From: Opitutus terrae PB90-1
GTDB taxonomy: Bacteria > Verrucomicrobiota > Verrucomicrobiia > Opitutales > Opitutaceae
DNA: 64,000 bases
Reading direction: 5' to 3'
Assembly: GCF_000019965.1 (NCBI RefSeq)
Contig: NC_010571.1
Location: 434,001 to 498,000 of the forward strand
Part shown: positions 1 to 9,599 of the stretch, one piece after another
Layout: every line of letters begins with the position of its first letter
Position numbering within the stretch: position 1 is the first letter of the stretch
Translations under genes and position numbers: made by a program
Notes under the pieces: model-generated
Told to the model about the DNA's origin: nothing
What the model saw: only the letters and a program-made list of their open reading frames with translations
Database searches by the model: none

Positions 1-562
1 TCTCGGCCGGCCGATGCGCGGTCACTTCGCCAAACGTGTTCGTGGTCGACGCGTGAAACACCAGCAGGTCGCGGCCCGCGAGCGCCACGTCGGTGTTCTG
101 CTCGGCGGCCAGCGGTACGCTCGCATCGCTCGTGATCGACGTCTGGTCGCCGCCCGTCATGTCCACGACGAGCTGCTTCGGCCCGTCGAACCGCAGGTCG
201 CCATACACGACGATCACCTGGCCGGTGTCGGAGTTCGGCCCGTCGGCGAGCGAGTAGATCACGTCGTGCTCGTCATCGATCGCGATCCAGCCGTTGAACG
301 TCGCCTCCGATTTTTCCGTGACCACGCCGTCGGCCGGCAGCAGCGAAACCGTGAGCTGGTTGCGATCATTGAATCCGTAGTGCACGCGGATCACCTGCCG
401 CGCGCCGGCGTCGTCGAAGAACACGAGCGAGTTGTGTTCCGGCTCGTTGGAGGACTCGGCACTCCAGCGGCCGACGCTCTGGTTCGTGGCGGGGTCGAGC
501 ACGTCGCCGGTAGCGGTGAAATCGAGGCGACGGTTGGGCAGGAAGACGGGGAGCGCGATCAT
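1..562 (-). CDS. Hypothetical protein, 5'-part only (runs off the window)
   Basis: The frame is open from an ATG at 562 to the window edge, giving about the first 187 residues. An in-frame TAA, the stop of the upstream barrel gene, lies 24 bp before the ATG and fixes the start region. The visible part has no clear signal peptide or membrane segment. It is rich in Asp, Thr, Val and Asn with alternating hydrophobic residues, which suggests beta structure. I recognise no family. It follows the outer-membrane protein gene on the same strand with a 24-bp gap, so co-transcription is likely. A secreted or surface partner of that barrel is possible but is only a guess from position. Confidence 0.6.
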   Translation of the reverse strand, partial: MIALPVFLPNRRLDFTATGDVLDPATNQSVGRWSAESSNEPEHNSLVFFDDAGARQVIRVHYGFNDRNQLTVSLLPADGVVTEKSEATFNGWIAIDDEHDVIYSLADGPNSDTGQVIVVYGDLRFDGPKQLVVDMTGGDQTSITSDASVPLAAEQNTDVALAGRDLLVFHASTTNTFGEVTAHRPAE

Positions 563-586
563 GACAGCGATGGGTTGGGTGGTGGG

Positions 587-2701
587 TTACTGAACAAACG
601 GAAGCTCGAAGCGCACGAACACGGCGCCGTGCGGCTCTTGCGCGGAGTCGGGCGAATACGCGTAGCCGAGCGTGAGCGCGCCTTTCTGCGGGCCAAGCGG
701 CAGGTCGGCCAGATGCGCCGCCACGCCCATGCCTTGGGCCGAGCGCCAGCCGCGCGTCGCGTCCTCGACCTCGCCAACATCATAGAACGCCAGCAGAAAA
801 ATGGCTCGGCGATCACCCCCCGTATCCTCGTCGCGGCCGAGCAGCGCGGCGATGTCGGGTCCCGCCGCGAACGACTGCGCCCAGTAGCTGCGACCCGCCA
901 GTTCGCCCTCCTGCAGTCCGCGAATCCAGCCCTCGTCGCCGCCCGCGCGAAACAGCTGACCCAGCGGCGCGTCGCCGCGGAGCCGACCGACGCGCGTCGT
1001 GCTCATCAGCTTCCAGCGCGGGCCGGCAGCGCGCGCCGTCACCAGCGAGGCGTTCACGGCGACATCGCCCAACCCGTAATCGTAGTTTCCCGCCAAGGCT
1101 TCGCTCGCCTGCGCCAGCCGCAGCTGCGTGCTCATTTCCAGGCGATGCCCACTCGCGCGCAGCAACGTCGCGGCGCGCCACTCCGCTTTGAGCTCCACTC
1201 GCGAGTCCGGTTGCGCCACGCCGGCCGGAACCGCCGCCGCGACCGCGAACGCGTCATCGGCATGAACGAGGTGGATTCCCGCCGATGCCGCGCTCGTCCA
1301 GCGACCCGGCTCCGGCTCCGCCACGCGCTGCCGCGCCGTGAAGCCCACGTCTGCCACCCAGCGACGCCAGTCCACCGGCCGCGTCGTCGTCGCCGTGCCG
1401 AACAGTGCTGCGCGATCGCGGCGAGCCGACGCACTGCCCGCGACGTTGAGTTCCCAGTCACCGACAGGCTGGCGCGGCCGCCACGCGAAACGCGCGGCTT
1501 GTGCGTCCGCCTCGTCGCCGTAGCTCGCCTCCACGCCGGCTTCGAGGTGGGTGCGATGCTCGTGCACCACCTCGACTTGGCCGGTGCCTTGCAGTCCTTC
1601 CGTCGCGCCGTACGTCACGCCGATTTCCGCGATGATGCGCTGCGTTGAATAGGCATCGATCGCGCCGAGCACGAGTGTCTCGTCCTCATACCGGGTGGCA
1701 CTCACCTCAAACTCGCGGCCCACCGGCGTCGCGCGCCAGCTCTCGACCATCGCCGGCGTCACGAGCCCGTAGGCCGCGGGCAGGTGTGGCGCCAGACGCG
1801 TGCGGATGGCAGCCTCGCGCGCCGTGCGCTTGCGCGCGAGCTGCGCGGCGATCGCCGGCGGCTCGCCGGCCTCCAACGCGCGCCAGTGGGTAAGCTCGAC
1901 ACGGATTTCTCGCGGCACGAACACCGGTTGCACCCGCAGCCCCAGCGCGCGGCCGGATTTTTCCTGCGCGCTGTAAACTTCTTCGCCGGGGTTCGGCACG
2001 CCCAGGAGGAACGCGTCCTGCAGCTGCGCGCTGATCGCGACCTTGTCGCCAGGCGGGCCGTCGGGCAGGTATCCATTGGCGCGCGCGATCTGCCACGCCT
2101 GCGCCGCCGCCGTCAGCACGCCGGGCGCGAGCAGCGCCACCGGCGAATCCGGTGTGCCGCGATAGCTCACGAGCACACCCGGGTTGTCGGGCAGGGCGCG
2201 CGTGACTGGCGGCGCGTCCGGCTGCTCGCCGCGGACATGCAGCTCGATCGTGAACGGCTGCGCGCGGGCGCGGTAAAGCAGGCACACCCGGGGGAAGCGC
2301 GGACTTGGCCGCAGCATGAGCCAGCCCAGCCATTCGCGTGCGGAGTCCTGCTCCTGAATCACGTGCGCGAGACCGTCGAGCGACGTGCCCGGCGGCACCT
2401 GCACCCGCGTCAATGTTTCCTTCGCGGCCTTGAGCGCAGGCAGCGTTTCGAAACGGACGTCGTCCCGCGCGACGACGCTGGTCTGCGGATCAAGCCGCAG
2501 CACGCCCGCCGCGCCCGGCTCTCCGCCGGCGCCGGGGTCCAGCGTCACATCCACGATCACACCGAACGGTGTCTCCGCTGCCGTGCCCGTCGCGACCCAC
2601 GCCAGCAGGAGCGCCAGGGTCCACGCTTGCTGCCGGCGGCTGGCGCGCGCCGCGCCGCTCATGAACCTCTGCCGAAGCCAAGCGTGGAGCGACCTGCTCA
2701 T
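587..2701 (-). CDS. Probable outer-membrane beta-barrel protein, Omp85/TpsB-like C-terminal part
   Basis: 704 residues. A positively charged start followed by a hydrophobic stretch ending near TGTAAE looks like a signal peptide. A second ATG at 2662 would give a more normal one, so the start is uncertain. The C-terminal third alternates hydrophobic and polar residues like barrel strands. It contains a WIRGLQEGELAG segment that resembles the VRGY loop of Omp85/two-partner secretion transporters, then FYDVGEVED and a final strand FVRFELPFVQ. POTRA domains are not clear by eye, so the family call is moderate. Known relatives insert in the outer membrane and move polypeptides across it. The gene after it is the partial hypothetical at 562. 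Confidence 0.5.
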   Translation of the reverse strand: MSRSLHAWLRQRFMSGAARASRRQQAWTLALLLAWVATGTAAETPFGVIVDVTLDPGAGGEPGAAGVLRLDPQTSVVARDDVRFETLPALKAAKETLTRVQVPPGTSLDGLAHVIQEQDSAREWLGWLMLRPSPRFPRVCLLYRARAQPFTIELHVRGEQPDAPPVTRALPDNPGVLVSYRGTPDSPVALLAPGVLTAAAQAWQIARANGYLPDGPPGDKVAISAQLQDAFLLGVPNPGEEVYSAQEKSGRALGLRVQPVFVPREIRVELTHWRALEAGEPPAIAAQLARKRTAREAAIRTRLAPHLPAAYGLVTPAMVESWRATPVGREFEVSATRYEDETLVLGAIDAYSTQRIIAEIGVTYGATEGLQGTGQVEVVHEHRTHLEAGVEASYGDEADAQAARFAWRPRQPVGDWELNVAGSASARRDRAALFGTATTTRPVDWRRWVADVGFTARQRVAEPEPGRWTSAASAGIHLVHADDAFAVAAAVPAGVAQPDSRVELKAEWRAATLLRASGHRLEMSTQLRLAQASEALAGNYDYGLGDVAVNASLVTARAAGPRWKLMSTTRVGRLRGDAPLGQLFRAGGDEGWIRGLQEGELAGRSYWAQSFAAGPDIAALLGRDEDTGGDRRAIFLLAFYDVGEVEDATRGWRSAQGMGVAAHLADLPLGPQKGALTLGYAYSPDSAQEPHGAVFVRFELPFVQ

Positions 2702-2913
2702 CGCGAGTGCCGGTGATAGGCCGCCCGCTGGCGGCGCGCGAGGCGAGAATGCGCCCCGCGCGTCCGAGCTGTGTCATCCGCGCGCCGGGACGGTCACCCG
2801 CCCGCGGCGTCGGTCCGGCAACGCTTGAAACAACTGGCCGACATCGAGCACGGGCAGCGCCGTGCCGGACGATGGCCGCGTCCATGGAGGAAACGGCCCG
2901 CGGCGCGGAAAGT

Positions 2914-4599
2914 TCAGCGGGCGAGCCGCGCAGGATGATTCCCGTTGCCGTTCACGCCGGGCGTGATGTCGGCGAAGTGCAGGTCCAGACCCGATGTCTC
3001 GCGCTGGCCCAGATGCGGCCGGTGCAGCCGCGGAGCCGCGGCGGGCGAACCCGGTCGCAACGTCACTGGCTTTTCTGACGCGGCGGTGACAGGGGCCGGC
3101 ACCGGCGATTCGTCCGGAGCTGGCGCGGCGTGGACCGCGGCCCCGATAAGCTTGGCCTGATGCGACGCCACGCCGGCGCCGCCGACGAGCCGCCGCAGCT
3201 CGGCCACTGCCTGCTGCATCGACAGCGCCTGCGCGCTCAGCTCCTCGGCCGCCGCCGCGGTTTCCTCGGCGCTGCCGGCGTTGGCCTGGGTGACCTTGTC
3301 CATCTGCGCGACCGCAGAATTCACCTGGCCGATCCCCTGGCTCTGCTCCTGGGAAGCGGTGGCAATCTCCGCGACGATCCGGTCGACCTCCCGCGCGCGC
3401 TGCACGATTTCGCCGAGCGAATCGGCGACCTTCGCGCTGACGCGCACGCCGTGTTCGCTCTTGCGCGTGGAGTCCTCGATCTTCGCGGCGGTTTCGCGGG
3501 CCGACTGGGCGGCGCGCTGCGCGAGGTTGCGCACTTCGTCGGCGACGACCGCGAAGCCCATTCCGGCCTCGCCGGCACGCGCAGCCTCGACCGCCGCATT
3601 GAGCGCGAGGATGTTCGTCTGGAAGGCGATCTCGTCGATCGTCCGGATGATTTTCGAGATGTCGTCCGACGCCGCCTTGATCGCGCCCATCGCCGTCTTC
3701 AGTTCGGCGACGTCGCTGGCGCCGGTGTCGGCCGACGTGCGGGTCTGCCCCGCAATTTCCTTGGCCTGCCGCGCGCTGTCCGCGTTGCGACGGGTCATCG
3801 AAGCCATCTCTTCGAGCGACGAACTCGTCTCCTCGAGGCTCGCGGCCTGCTCGCTCGAACCGGCGGCCAACGACTGGCTCGCGGCCGACACCTGCCGCGC
3901 GGCGGCGGCGACCTGGCTGGCGCCCTCGTCGAGCGACAGCGCGAGGCTCCGCAGCACGCGCGACAGCGCCATGATCGTGGCCACGGCGAAACCGATGCCG
4001 ACCACGATGATCGCGCCCGCCGTCACCATGGCGGTGAAGCTTGAGCGGCTCGCGGTCTGACTCGCCGTCTTCATGGCCTGATTGGTATCCCTCACCACCA
4101 GGGCGAACACCGCGTCGGCCTGCGCCTGGTATTTTAGGTAAGCGGGTCGCAGCAGCCGGGCGTTGGCCTCCTCGATTTCGGATCGCCGGCCCGCATCGAC
4201 CAGCTTGAAGAGCTCGGCCCGCGCCGCCGCGTAGGCGTCGAGCAACTCGCGCAGGCTGACGAGCGCCGCGCGGTCGTCGGCGTCGGTGGTCAGCGCCTCG
4301 AGTTCCGCCAGTGCTTTCAGGCTCTCCTCCCGGCGCTGGGTGATCTCCTGCACGCAGCTGCGATACAACTCCGGCGACTCGGTGCCGATCGCGCGCAGGA
4401 CGAGCGTCTGGATCTCGCCGACGTTGGCCTTGTAGGCCGCAACGCGTTCCATCCGCGGCAAGGCGTCGGCGTGGACGTAGTTGATCTGGGTCGTCACCGA
4501 CCGCAGGGCGATGATCGACGACGCGGCTTGAAACGCGGCGAGCACGAGCAGCGCGGCGAAGGCGACGGAAATACGTTTTTTGATGGTCCAGGATTTCAT
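2914..4599 (-). CDS. Methyl-accepting chemotaxis protein with 4-helix-bundle sensor
   Basis: 561 residues. TM1 spans about residues 9-31 and TM2 about 188-213. Between them is a helical periplasmic region of roughly 150 residues, typical of the 4HB_MCP sensor type. The cytoplasmic part carries the highly conserved signalling hairpin, including [20 protein letters not shown] at about 323-342, which binds CheW and CheA in this family. The last hundred residues are an Ala/Pro-rich tail. The start ATG overlaps the cheW stop by 4 bp (ATGA), so the two are translationally coupled. The ligand cannot be told from sequence. It is the last gene of the sensory cluster. Confidence 0.93.
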   Translation of the reverse strand: MKSWTIKKRISVAFAALLVLAAFQAASSIIALRSVTTQINYVHADALPRMERVAAYKANVGEIQTLVLRAIGTESPELYRSCVQEITQRREESLKALAELEALTTDADDRAALVSLRELLDAYAAARAELFKLVDAGRRSEIEEANARLLRPAYLKYQAQADAVFALVVRDTNQAMKTASQTASRSSFTAMVTAGAIIVVGIGFAVATIMALSRVLRSLALSLDEGASQVAAAARQVSAASQSLAAGSSEQAASLEETSSSLEEMASMTRRNADSARQAKEIAGQTRTSADTGASDVAELKTAMGAIKAASDDISKIIRTIDEIAFQTNILALNAAVEAARAGEAGMGFAVVADEVRNLAQRAAQSARETAAKIEDSTRKSEHGVRVSAKVADSLGEIVQRAREVDRIVAEIATASQEQSQGIGQVNSAVAQMDKVTQANAGSAEETAAAAEELSAQALSMQQAVAELRRLVGGAGVASHQAKLIGAAVHAAPAPDESPVPAPVTAASEKPVTLRPGSPAAAPRLHRPHLGQRETSGLDLHFADITPGVNGNGNHPARLAR

Positions 4600-5123
4600 G
4601 TCAAAGAGCGGGCAAGAGGGGTGACGGCGGCTGCGGCCGCGGGGAGGATCGTCTGCATCGCGTCGGGAGCGACCACGCGGTCGAGATCGAGGAGGATCTT
4701 CACGGCGCCCTTCACGCGCGCGAGCCCGAGCAGGTATTCGGTGGCGATCACGGCGCCAAACTCGGGCGTAGGCTCGATGTCGTCCGCCGCCAGATTGGTG
4801 ACCTCCTCGACGTTATCGACGACCAGTCCCAGCAGGACGTCGCGGCCGCCCGGCCGGACCTGCACGACGACGATGCATGTGCGATCGGCGAACACGGCCG
4901 GCAGGTTGAACTTCGTGCGCAGGTCGATGACCGGGATCACCCGGCCGCGCAGATTGATGACGCCGCGGACGTAGTCCGGCAGCTGCGGCACGGCGGTGAT
5001 TTTTTGCAGTCGGATGATCTCGCGCACGCGGCTGACGACGATGCCGTAGCTTTCGTCGGCGAGCGTAACCATGAGATACTTCGTCGTCGTGCCGACGGAG
5101 GGAGATGAAAGTGGAGGAGCCAT
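4596..5123 (-). CDS. cheW: Chemotaxis coupling protein CheW
   Basis: 175 residues from the ATG at 5123; a GTG at 5189 would add 22 residues with no family counterpart. A CheW SH3-like fold is evident: [14 protein letters not shown] near the N-terminus, then [16 protein letters not shown] and [11 protein letters not shown], all typical. CheW links receptors to the kinase CheA in the chemosensory array. The gene ends in a 4-bp overlap with the chemoreceptor gene, which suggests a dedicated pair. No cheA, cheY, cheB or cheR is visible in the window. An 8-bp inverted repeat sits just upstream of the ATG (5126-5160). Confidence 0.92.
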   Translation of the reverse strand: MAPPLSSPSVGTTTKYLMVTLADESYGIVVSRVREIIRLQKITAVPQLPDYVRGVINLRGRVIPVIDLRTKFNLPAVFADRTCIVVVQVRPGGRDVLLGLVVDNVEEVTNLAADDIEPTPEFGAVIATEYLLGLARVKGAVKILLDLDRVVAPDAMQTILPAAAAAVTPLARSLT

Positions 5124-5125
5124 GG

Positions 5126-5160
5126 GGCGGTTTAGTCGGCCCAGTCTATCCGAAACCGCC
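5126..5160 (-). promoter_or_regulatory. Inverted repeat and possible -10 box before cheW
   Basis: GGCGGTTT at 5126-5133 and AAACCGCC at 5153-5160 are perfect 8-bp inverted arms around a 19-bp loop, ending 3 bp from the cheW ATG at 5123. The loop holds TAGACT on the minus strand (complement of 5143-5148), a fair -10 match with no convincing -35. It may be an operator over a promoter, or an mRNA hairpin next to the start codon. Function is inferred only from position and symmetry. Confidence 0.4.
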
Positions 5161-5280
5161 GTTTGGATCGCGGGAGCAGAACTACTCACCGGGGCGCAGG
5201 AGCTTCCTCAGTCCGCGATCGCTTCGCCTTACCTCTTCGAAAAACCGGGGGTTTGGACAGCCTCTACGCTGCCGCGCCGC

Positions 5281-8091
5281 TCACGCCGGCCGCGGTTGCC
5301 CCACGAGCTCGAGTTCGCGGAAAAGTGCGGCCCGCTCGATCGGTTTCTCCACAAAGGCGTCGAAGCCTGCGGCCGCGCATTCGGCCCAGCATTCCGACCG
5401 CCGGTGGGCGGACACGGCGAGCAGCCGGCACGGCGAACGCCCTGCGGCCGGATCCGCGCGCCATTGCCGCACCACCGCGAACCCGTCGAGGTCCGGCATG
5501 TCGAGGTCAATCAGGGCCGCGTCAAACTGCGCGCCGCGCAGCCGGTCGAGCGCGGCCGCGCCTGTATCCACCATTTCGAGCTGTGCACATCGCGTCTCCA
5601 GCATCAGCCGAAGCACCTCCTGGTTGGCGAAATTGTCATCGGCCACGAGCAGCCGCCAACCGCCGCGAGTGCCTGCAGCGAGCGCAGGTTTCGGCGGCGC
5701 CGGCCGGTCCGCCGGGCCAGGCGGGTTCAGCGGTTCGACGTCGAGTTCGAAGAAGAATTCCGCGCCGCGGCCCACCTCGCTGCGCACCTGCAATTCGCCG
5801 CCGAGCAGCTCCACCAGCTGGCGACTGATCATGAGACCGAGGCCCGAACCGGGCACGGGGCTGCTCGCCACGTCGGGCAACTGCGTGAACGGCTGAAACA
5901 GCCGCGCGCGGGCCTCCGGTGGAATGCCCGGCCCCGTGTCGCTTACGGCGAACCGCAGCCGGAGCCCGCGACTTCCGGCGCTGGTGCGATCGATCTTCAG
6001 CCGCACCCCACCCTCCCGCGTGAACTTCAGTGCGTTGCCGAGCAGGTTGACCAGCACCTGCGTGAGCTTGGCCGCGTCGGCCCGGATCCACGTCGGTACG
6101 CCCGGGCCAACTTCCCAGCCCAACGCCAAGCCCTGCCGTCGGGCGAGCACGGCCAGCAGCCCGACGGTTTCGCGACGCAACGCGGCGAGCGAGGTCGGAG
6201 CGAGCCGGAGCTCGAGCCGGCCCGCTTCCGCGCGCGAGAGATCGAGCAGGTCGTTGACGACGCCGAGCAGGCGTTCGCCGGCCCCGCGGATCAGCTCCAA
6301 CCGTTCGCGCGCCACCGCGGCATCGCTCGCCGGCGGCTCGGCGTCGGTGAGCCCGAGGATCGCGTTGAGCGGCGTGCGGATCTCGTGGCTCGCCATGGCG
6401 ATGAACTCGCTCTTGGCGCGGCTGGCGGCCTCGGCCTGCCGCCGGGCGGCCTCCGCCTCCGCCGTACGCTCCTCGACGCGGCGGTCGAGCTCGGCGTTGG
6501 CCTGCCGGAGTTCCGCGTGAGAGGCGCCGAGCCGTCGCGCCAGCCGATTGAAGGCGTCGAACACCAGCGCGATCTCGCGCGGCAGCGGGCCCGGGGGCCG
6601 GGCGATTTCGGCTGCATGGCCCTCGTGCGCCTGCGCCTCGGCTCCATGCGCGAACGCCTCGAGCGGTTCCGCGAGCCGCCGCCGCGCCGCCCGCGCCACC
6701 AGCAACGCCCCGCCGAGCACCCCCGCAAAAATCACCCCGATCAATGCATAGTTCTGCCGCAGCTGCGGCCAGGGCGCCAGCACCGGCCATTGCGCTATCA
6801 CGACCATGCCGAACGGCTCGCAACGCGCCGCATAGCTGTGCACCCGCCGCATCCGCCGTCCGGGGGCGGCGACGTCGTGGGCCAACGGTTCCGTTGTCGG
6901 ATGCGTCAGCAGCGCGTGCAGCGCCGTGCCGCGCAAATTCTCCATCGGCCGCAGTCCGGTCGCCGCGTCCGCGTAGATCACCCGCCCGGTTGCATCGGCC
7001 AGGATCATCTGCGCCTCCGGCTCGCGGGTCTCGAGCGCCATCCGGCCGAACCGCTCGATCTCGAGCGACCCCTGCACGATGCCCGCGAACCTGCCGTCGG
7101 CGTCGTGTAACGGCACGCTCAGCGCGACCAGCAGGTCGTGCCCGAACCCGCGCCCGCGAAACACGCCGGAGACGAACGGCCGGTCGTGCTCCCGCGCCAC
7201 ACGAAAGTAGTCGCGGTCCGCCACGCTGCTGCCGCGCAGCCGCGGAAGCGCGTCCGCGGGCGCCGTCCGCACGATCCGGCCTGCGGCGTCGGCGACGAGC
7301 AGCGTGATCAGCGCCGGATGCGCGCGCCGCAGCTCTTCCATCAACCGCGCGCCTTGCGCCGGGTCCTGTTCGATCACACGCGCGGCACTGATCAGCGCCG
7401 CTTGATGCAGCGTTAAAAACACCTCCACCTGACGACTCGCCGCCCGGGTCACGTGCAGCATCCGCGTCCGCTCCTCGGTGGTGGCGACCTGCTGCGCGAG
7501 CAGGGAGAAACCGAGTCCGACCAGCGCGAGCGGCACCGCGGTGAGCACCACGAGCGAGTTGAACACTCCCTCCCGCAGCCCCTGCGGTTTGTCCGCGGTC
7601 CCCCCGAAGGCGCGACGGAGCTGCACGATGAACCAGCCCGTGCCCGCCGCGGCCAGCTGCGTGACCGCCTGTTTGGCGACGACGGTCCACGCGAGTTCCG
7701 CGGGCAACCGCGCCACGTGGCAGAACATCACCCACGCCAGCGGCCAGCCGGCCAGGAGCCAAAAGGCCGCGTCCGCCAGCACGAGGTTCCGCCGCAGCCG
7801 GCCCACCGCCACTGTCAGCCACGCCGCCTCCGCGATGCCGAGCAGCAGCGCGAACGGATGGCCGAGCATCGGCACGGTGGGAGCGAACGCGAGTGCGGCC
7901 GCGAGTCCGCCCCATGGCGCGGGCAACACCAGCAGGCAGGGCATCGTCACAAACGCACCCAGGAACACGCGGGCGCCCGCGACCACCTCGAGTTTCAGCA
8001 GGTTCAGCCCGAGCGCGAGCAGCACCGCCGCCAGAACCCAGCCTGGACGCGGCAGCGACGGCAACGCTCGCCTGCACCAGCCGGCGTTCAT
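5281..8091 (-). CDS. Membrane hybrid histidine kinase with Cache-like sensor and receiver
   Basis: 936 residues. Several hydrophobic segments fill the first 210 residues. A Cache-like extracytoplasmic sensor follows (about 205-445; VADRDYFRVAREHDRPFVSG is typical of dCache domains), then a further TM near 450-472. A coiled coil leads to HisKA with SHEIRTPLN (His near 567). The ATPase domain (about 640-800) has DTGPGIP and GSGLGL boxes, and a C-terminal receiver (about 815-930) has the phospho-acceptor Asp in DLDMPDLDG. The start overlaps the preceding kinase stop by 4 bp. The HisKA family phosphorylates its own receiver and then usually passes phosphate through an Hpt protein, which is not seen here. 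Signal unknown. Confidence 0.9.
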   Translation of the reverse strand: MNAGWCRRALPSLPRPGWVLAAVLLALGLNLLKLEVVAGARVFLGAFVTMPCLLVLPAPWGGLAAALAFAPTVPMLGHPFALLLGIAEAAWLTVAVGRLRRNLVLADAAFWLLAGWPLAWVMFCHVARLPAELAWTVVAKQAVTQLAAAGTGWFIVQLRRAFGGTADKPQGLREGVFNSLVVLTAVPLALVGLGFSLLAQQVATTEERTRMLHVTRAASRQVEVFLTLHQAALISAARVIEQDPAQGARLMEELRRAHPALITLLVADAAGRIVRTAPADALPRLRGSSVADRDYFRVAREHDRPFVSGVFRGRGFGHDLLVALSVPLHDADGRFAGIVQGSLEIERFGRMALETREPEAQMILADATGRVIYADAATGLRPMENLRGTALHALLTHPTTEPLAHDVAAPGRRMRRVHSYAARCEPFGMVVIAQWPVLAPWPQLRQNYALIGVIFAGVLGGALLVARAARRRLAEPLEAFAHGAEAQAHEGHAAEIARPPGPLPREIALVFDAFNRLARRLGASHAELRQANAELDRRVEERTAEAEAARRQAEAASRAKSEFIAMASHEIRTPLNAILGLTDAEPPASDAAVARERLELIRGAGERLLGVVNDLLDLSRAEAGRLELRLAPTSLAALRRETVGLLAVLARRQGLALGWEVGPGVPTWIRADAAKLTQVLVNLLGNALKFTREGGVRLKIDRTSAGSRGLRLRFAVSDTGPGIPPEARARLFQPFTQLPDVASSPVPGSGLGLMISRQLVELLGGELQVRSEVGRGAEFFFELDVEPLNPPGPADRPAPPKPALAAGTRGGWRLLVADDNFANQEVLRLMLETRCAQLEMVDTGAAALDRLRGAQFDAALIDLDMPDLDGFAVVRQWRADPAAGRSPCRLLAVSAHRRSECWAECAAAGFDAFVEKPIERAALFRELELVGQPRPA

Positions 8092-9599
8092 GCTCTCGGG
8101 ACGGGCGGCGGCGGCAACTGGACGTAAAACGTCGCTCCGGCGCCCTTCTCCCCTTCCGCCCAGATCCGACCGCGGTGTGCGCGCAGCATCCGCGCCACGA
8201 GCGCCAACCCGAGGCCAAGCCCGTCGCTTTGCTCGGCGCCGGGCAGCCGGGAAAACTCCTGAAACAGTTTGTCCGCCTCGCGCGAGTCGAAGCCGACGCC
8301 GTTGTCCCGCACGAAGAGCACCGGCCCTTCGGGGGTGATTCGGCCGCCGATCTCGATCTTGGGCTGCGCCACGCTCGCCGAATACTTCATCGCATTCGTG
8401 AGCAGGTTGTAGAACACGCGCTCGATCAGGACGGCGCTGACCCCGACGGGCGGCAGCGGGCCGATGACAAACTCCGGCTCCGGCTGCGGGTGCAACCCGC
8501 GCAGGTGCCCGGTCAGCCGGACGATCACAGGTTGCGGGTCCACGGGACGGTCGGGTTCGGCGCCCTGGCCCTCGTGGGCGTCCTTCGCCAGCTGCAGGAT
8601 GTTCTGCACGAGATCCTGCATCACCAGCGTGGCGTTGTAGGCCGGCGTGACCAGCTGCGCCGCCTCCGGCGGGAGCGGCACCACGCCTTCGACCAGCATC
8701 GACAGATAGCCTTTCACGACTGTCAGCGGCGAGCGCAGGTCATGCGAAACGAAGCTGGCATAGGACATCAGCAGCTCGTTGGCCTCCTCGAGCTGACGCG
8801 TGCGCTCGCGCACCATCGTGTCGAGTTCCGCGTTCATCTGGCGCAGCGATTCGCGGGCGTTCACCTCGTTGGTCACGTCATCGAGCACGAGCATGACGCG
8901 CCGCGCGCCGTCCTCCGGCACCACGGCCACCCGCAGGGACATCACATACCCGCCCTCCGGCCCGCTCCGCCGCACTTCGGCCGGCGGAGGTGTTTCGCCG
9001 TGCAGCACGGCACGAATCGCGCTCCGCACCGCCTCGGCCGACGCCGGGTCAAACCGGCCGCAGATCGGGCAGCCGTCATTCTGCGCCCCGGCTTCCATGC
9101 CGAGCAAGCCGCGGGCGCCGGGATTGGCCGCGCACACCCGGCCCTGCTCGTCGACCACCACGATGGCCGCCGGCGCGAGTTCGAACAGCCGCTCAAATCG
9201 CGCGCTCTGCTCCGCGATCGTGCGGAACCGGTTCAGCGACGCCACCGTGCGCACCCGCGCCCGCAGCTCCTCACTGGGACACGGCTTGCTCAAAAAATCG
9301 TCCGCACCCGCGCGCAGGCCCTCGAGCCGCGACTTCTCGTCGAGCAACGCCGTGATCAGGATGATGGGCATCCGGCCGATCTCCGCATCGCGGCGCACGC
9401 GGCGGCACACCTCGAAGCCGTTCACCTCGGGCATCATCACGTCCAGCAGCATCAGATCCGGCCGCAAACGCCGCGCCTGCTCGCATGCCTCGAGTCCGTT
9501 GTGGGCGAAGTGGAGCTCATAGCCGTCCCGCTGGAGGATCGCTTCAAGCGTGATCTGGTTCAACGGATCGTCATCCGCGATCAGGATACGTGCGTTCAT
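8088..9599 (-). CDS. Receiver-PAS-histidine kinase
   Basis: 503 residues with the receiver at the N-terminus (1-120, Asp in LLDVMMPEVNGF, Lys in LSKPCP). A PAS domain follows (about 135-250), then HisKA with SHDLRSPLT (His near 288) and an ATPase domain with DNGVGFD and DGLGLGL. There is no membrane segment, so it is cytoplasmic. The order REC-PAS-HK suits an intermediate relay that takes phosphate from another kinase and then signals by itself. It overlaps both neighbours by 4 bp (ATGA), so stoichiometric co-production with them is likely. Confidence 0.9.
   Translation of the reverse strand: MNARILIADDDPLNQITLEAILQRDGYELHFAHNGLEACEQARRLRPDLMLLDVMMPEVNGFEVCRRVRRDAEIGRMPIILITALLDEKSRLEGLRAGADDFLSKPCPSEELRARVRTVASLNRFRTIAEQSARFERLFELAPAAIVVVDEQGRVCAANPGARGLLGMEAGAQNDGCPICGRFDPASAEAVRSAIRAVLHGETPPPAEVRRSGPEGGYVMSLRVAVVPEDGARRVMLVLDDVTNEVNARESLRQMNAELDTMVRERTRQLEEANELLMSYASFVSHDLRSPLTVVKGYLSMLVEGVVPLPPEAAQLVTPAYNATLVMQDLVQNILQLAKDAHEGQGAEPDRPVDPQPVIVRLTGHLRGLHPQPEPEFVIGPLPPVGVSAVLIERVFYNLLTNAMKYSASVAQPKIEIGGRITPEGPVLFVRDNGVGFDSREADKLFQEFSRLPGAEQSDGLGLGLALVARMLRAHRGRIWAEGEKGAGATFYVQLPPPPVPRA

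Noticed and set aside
587-816. Extra small minus-strand frames within the outer-membrane protein gene
   Set aside because: Alternative frames of the barrel gene with biased Arg/Ala composition.
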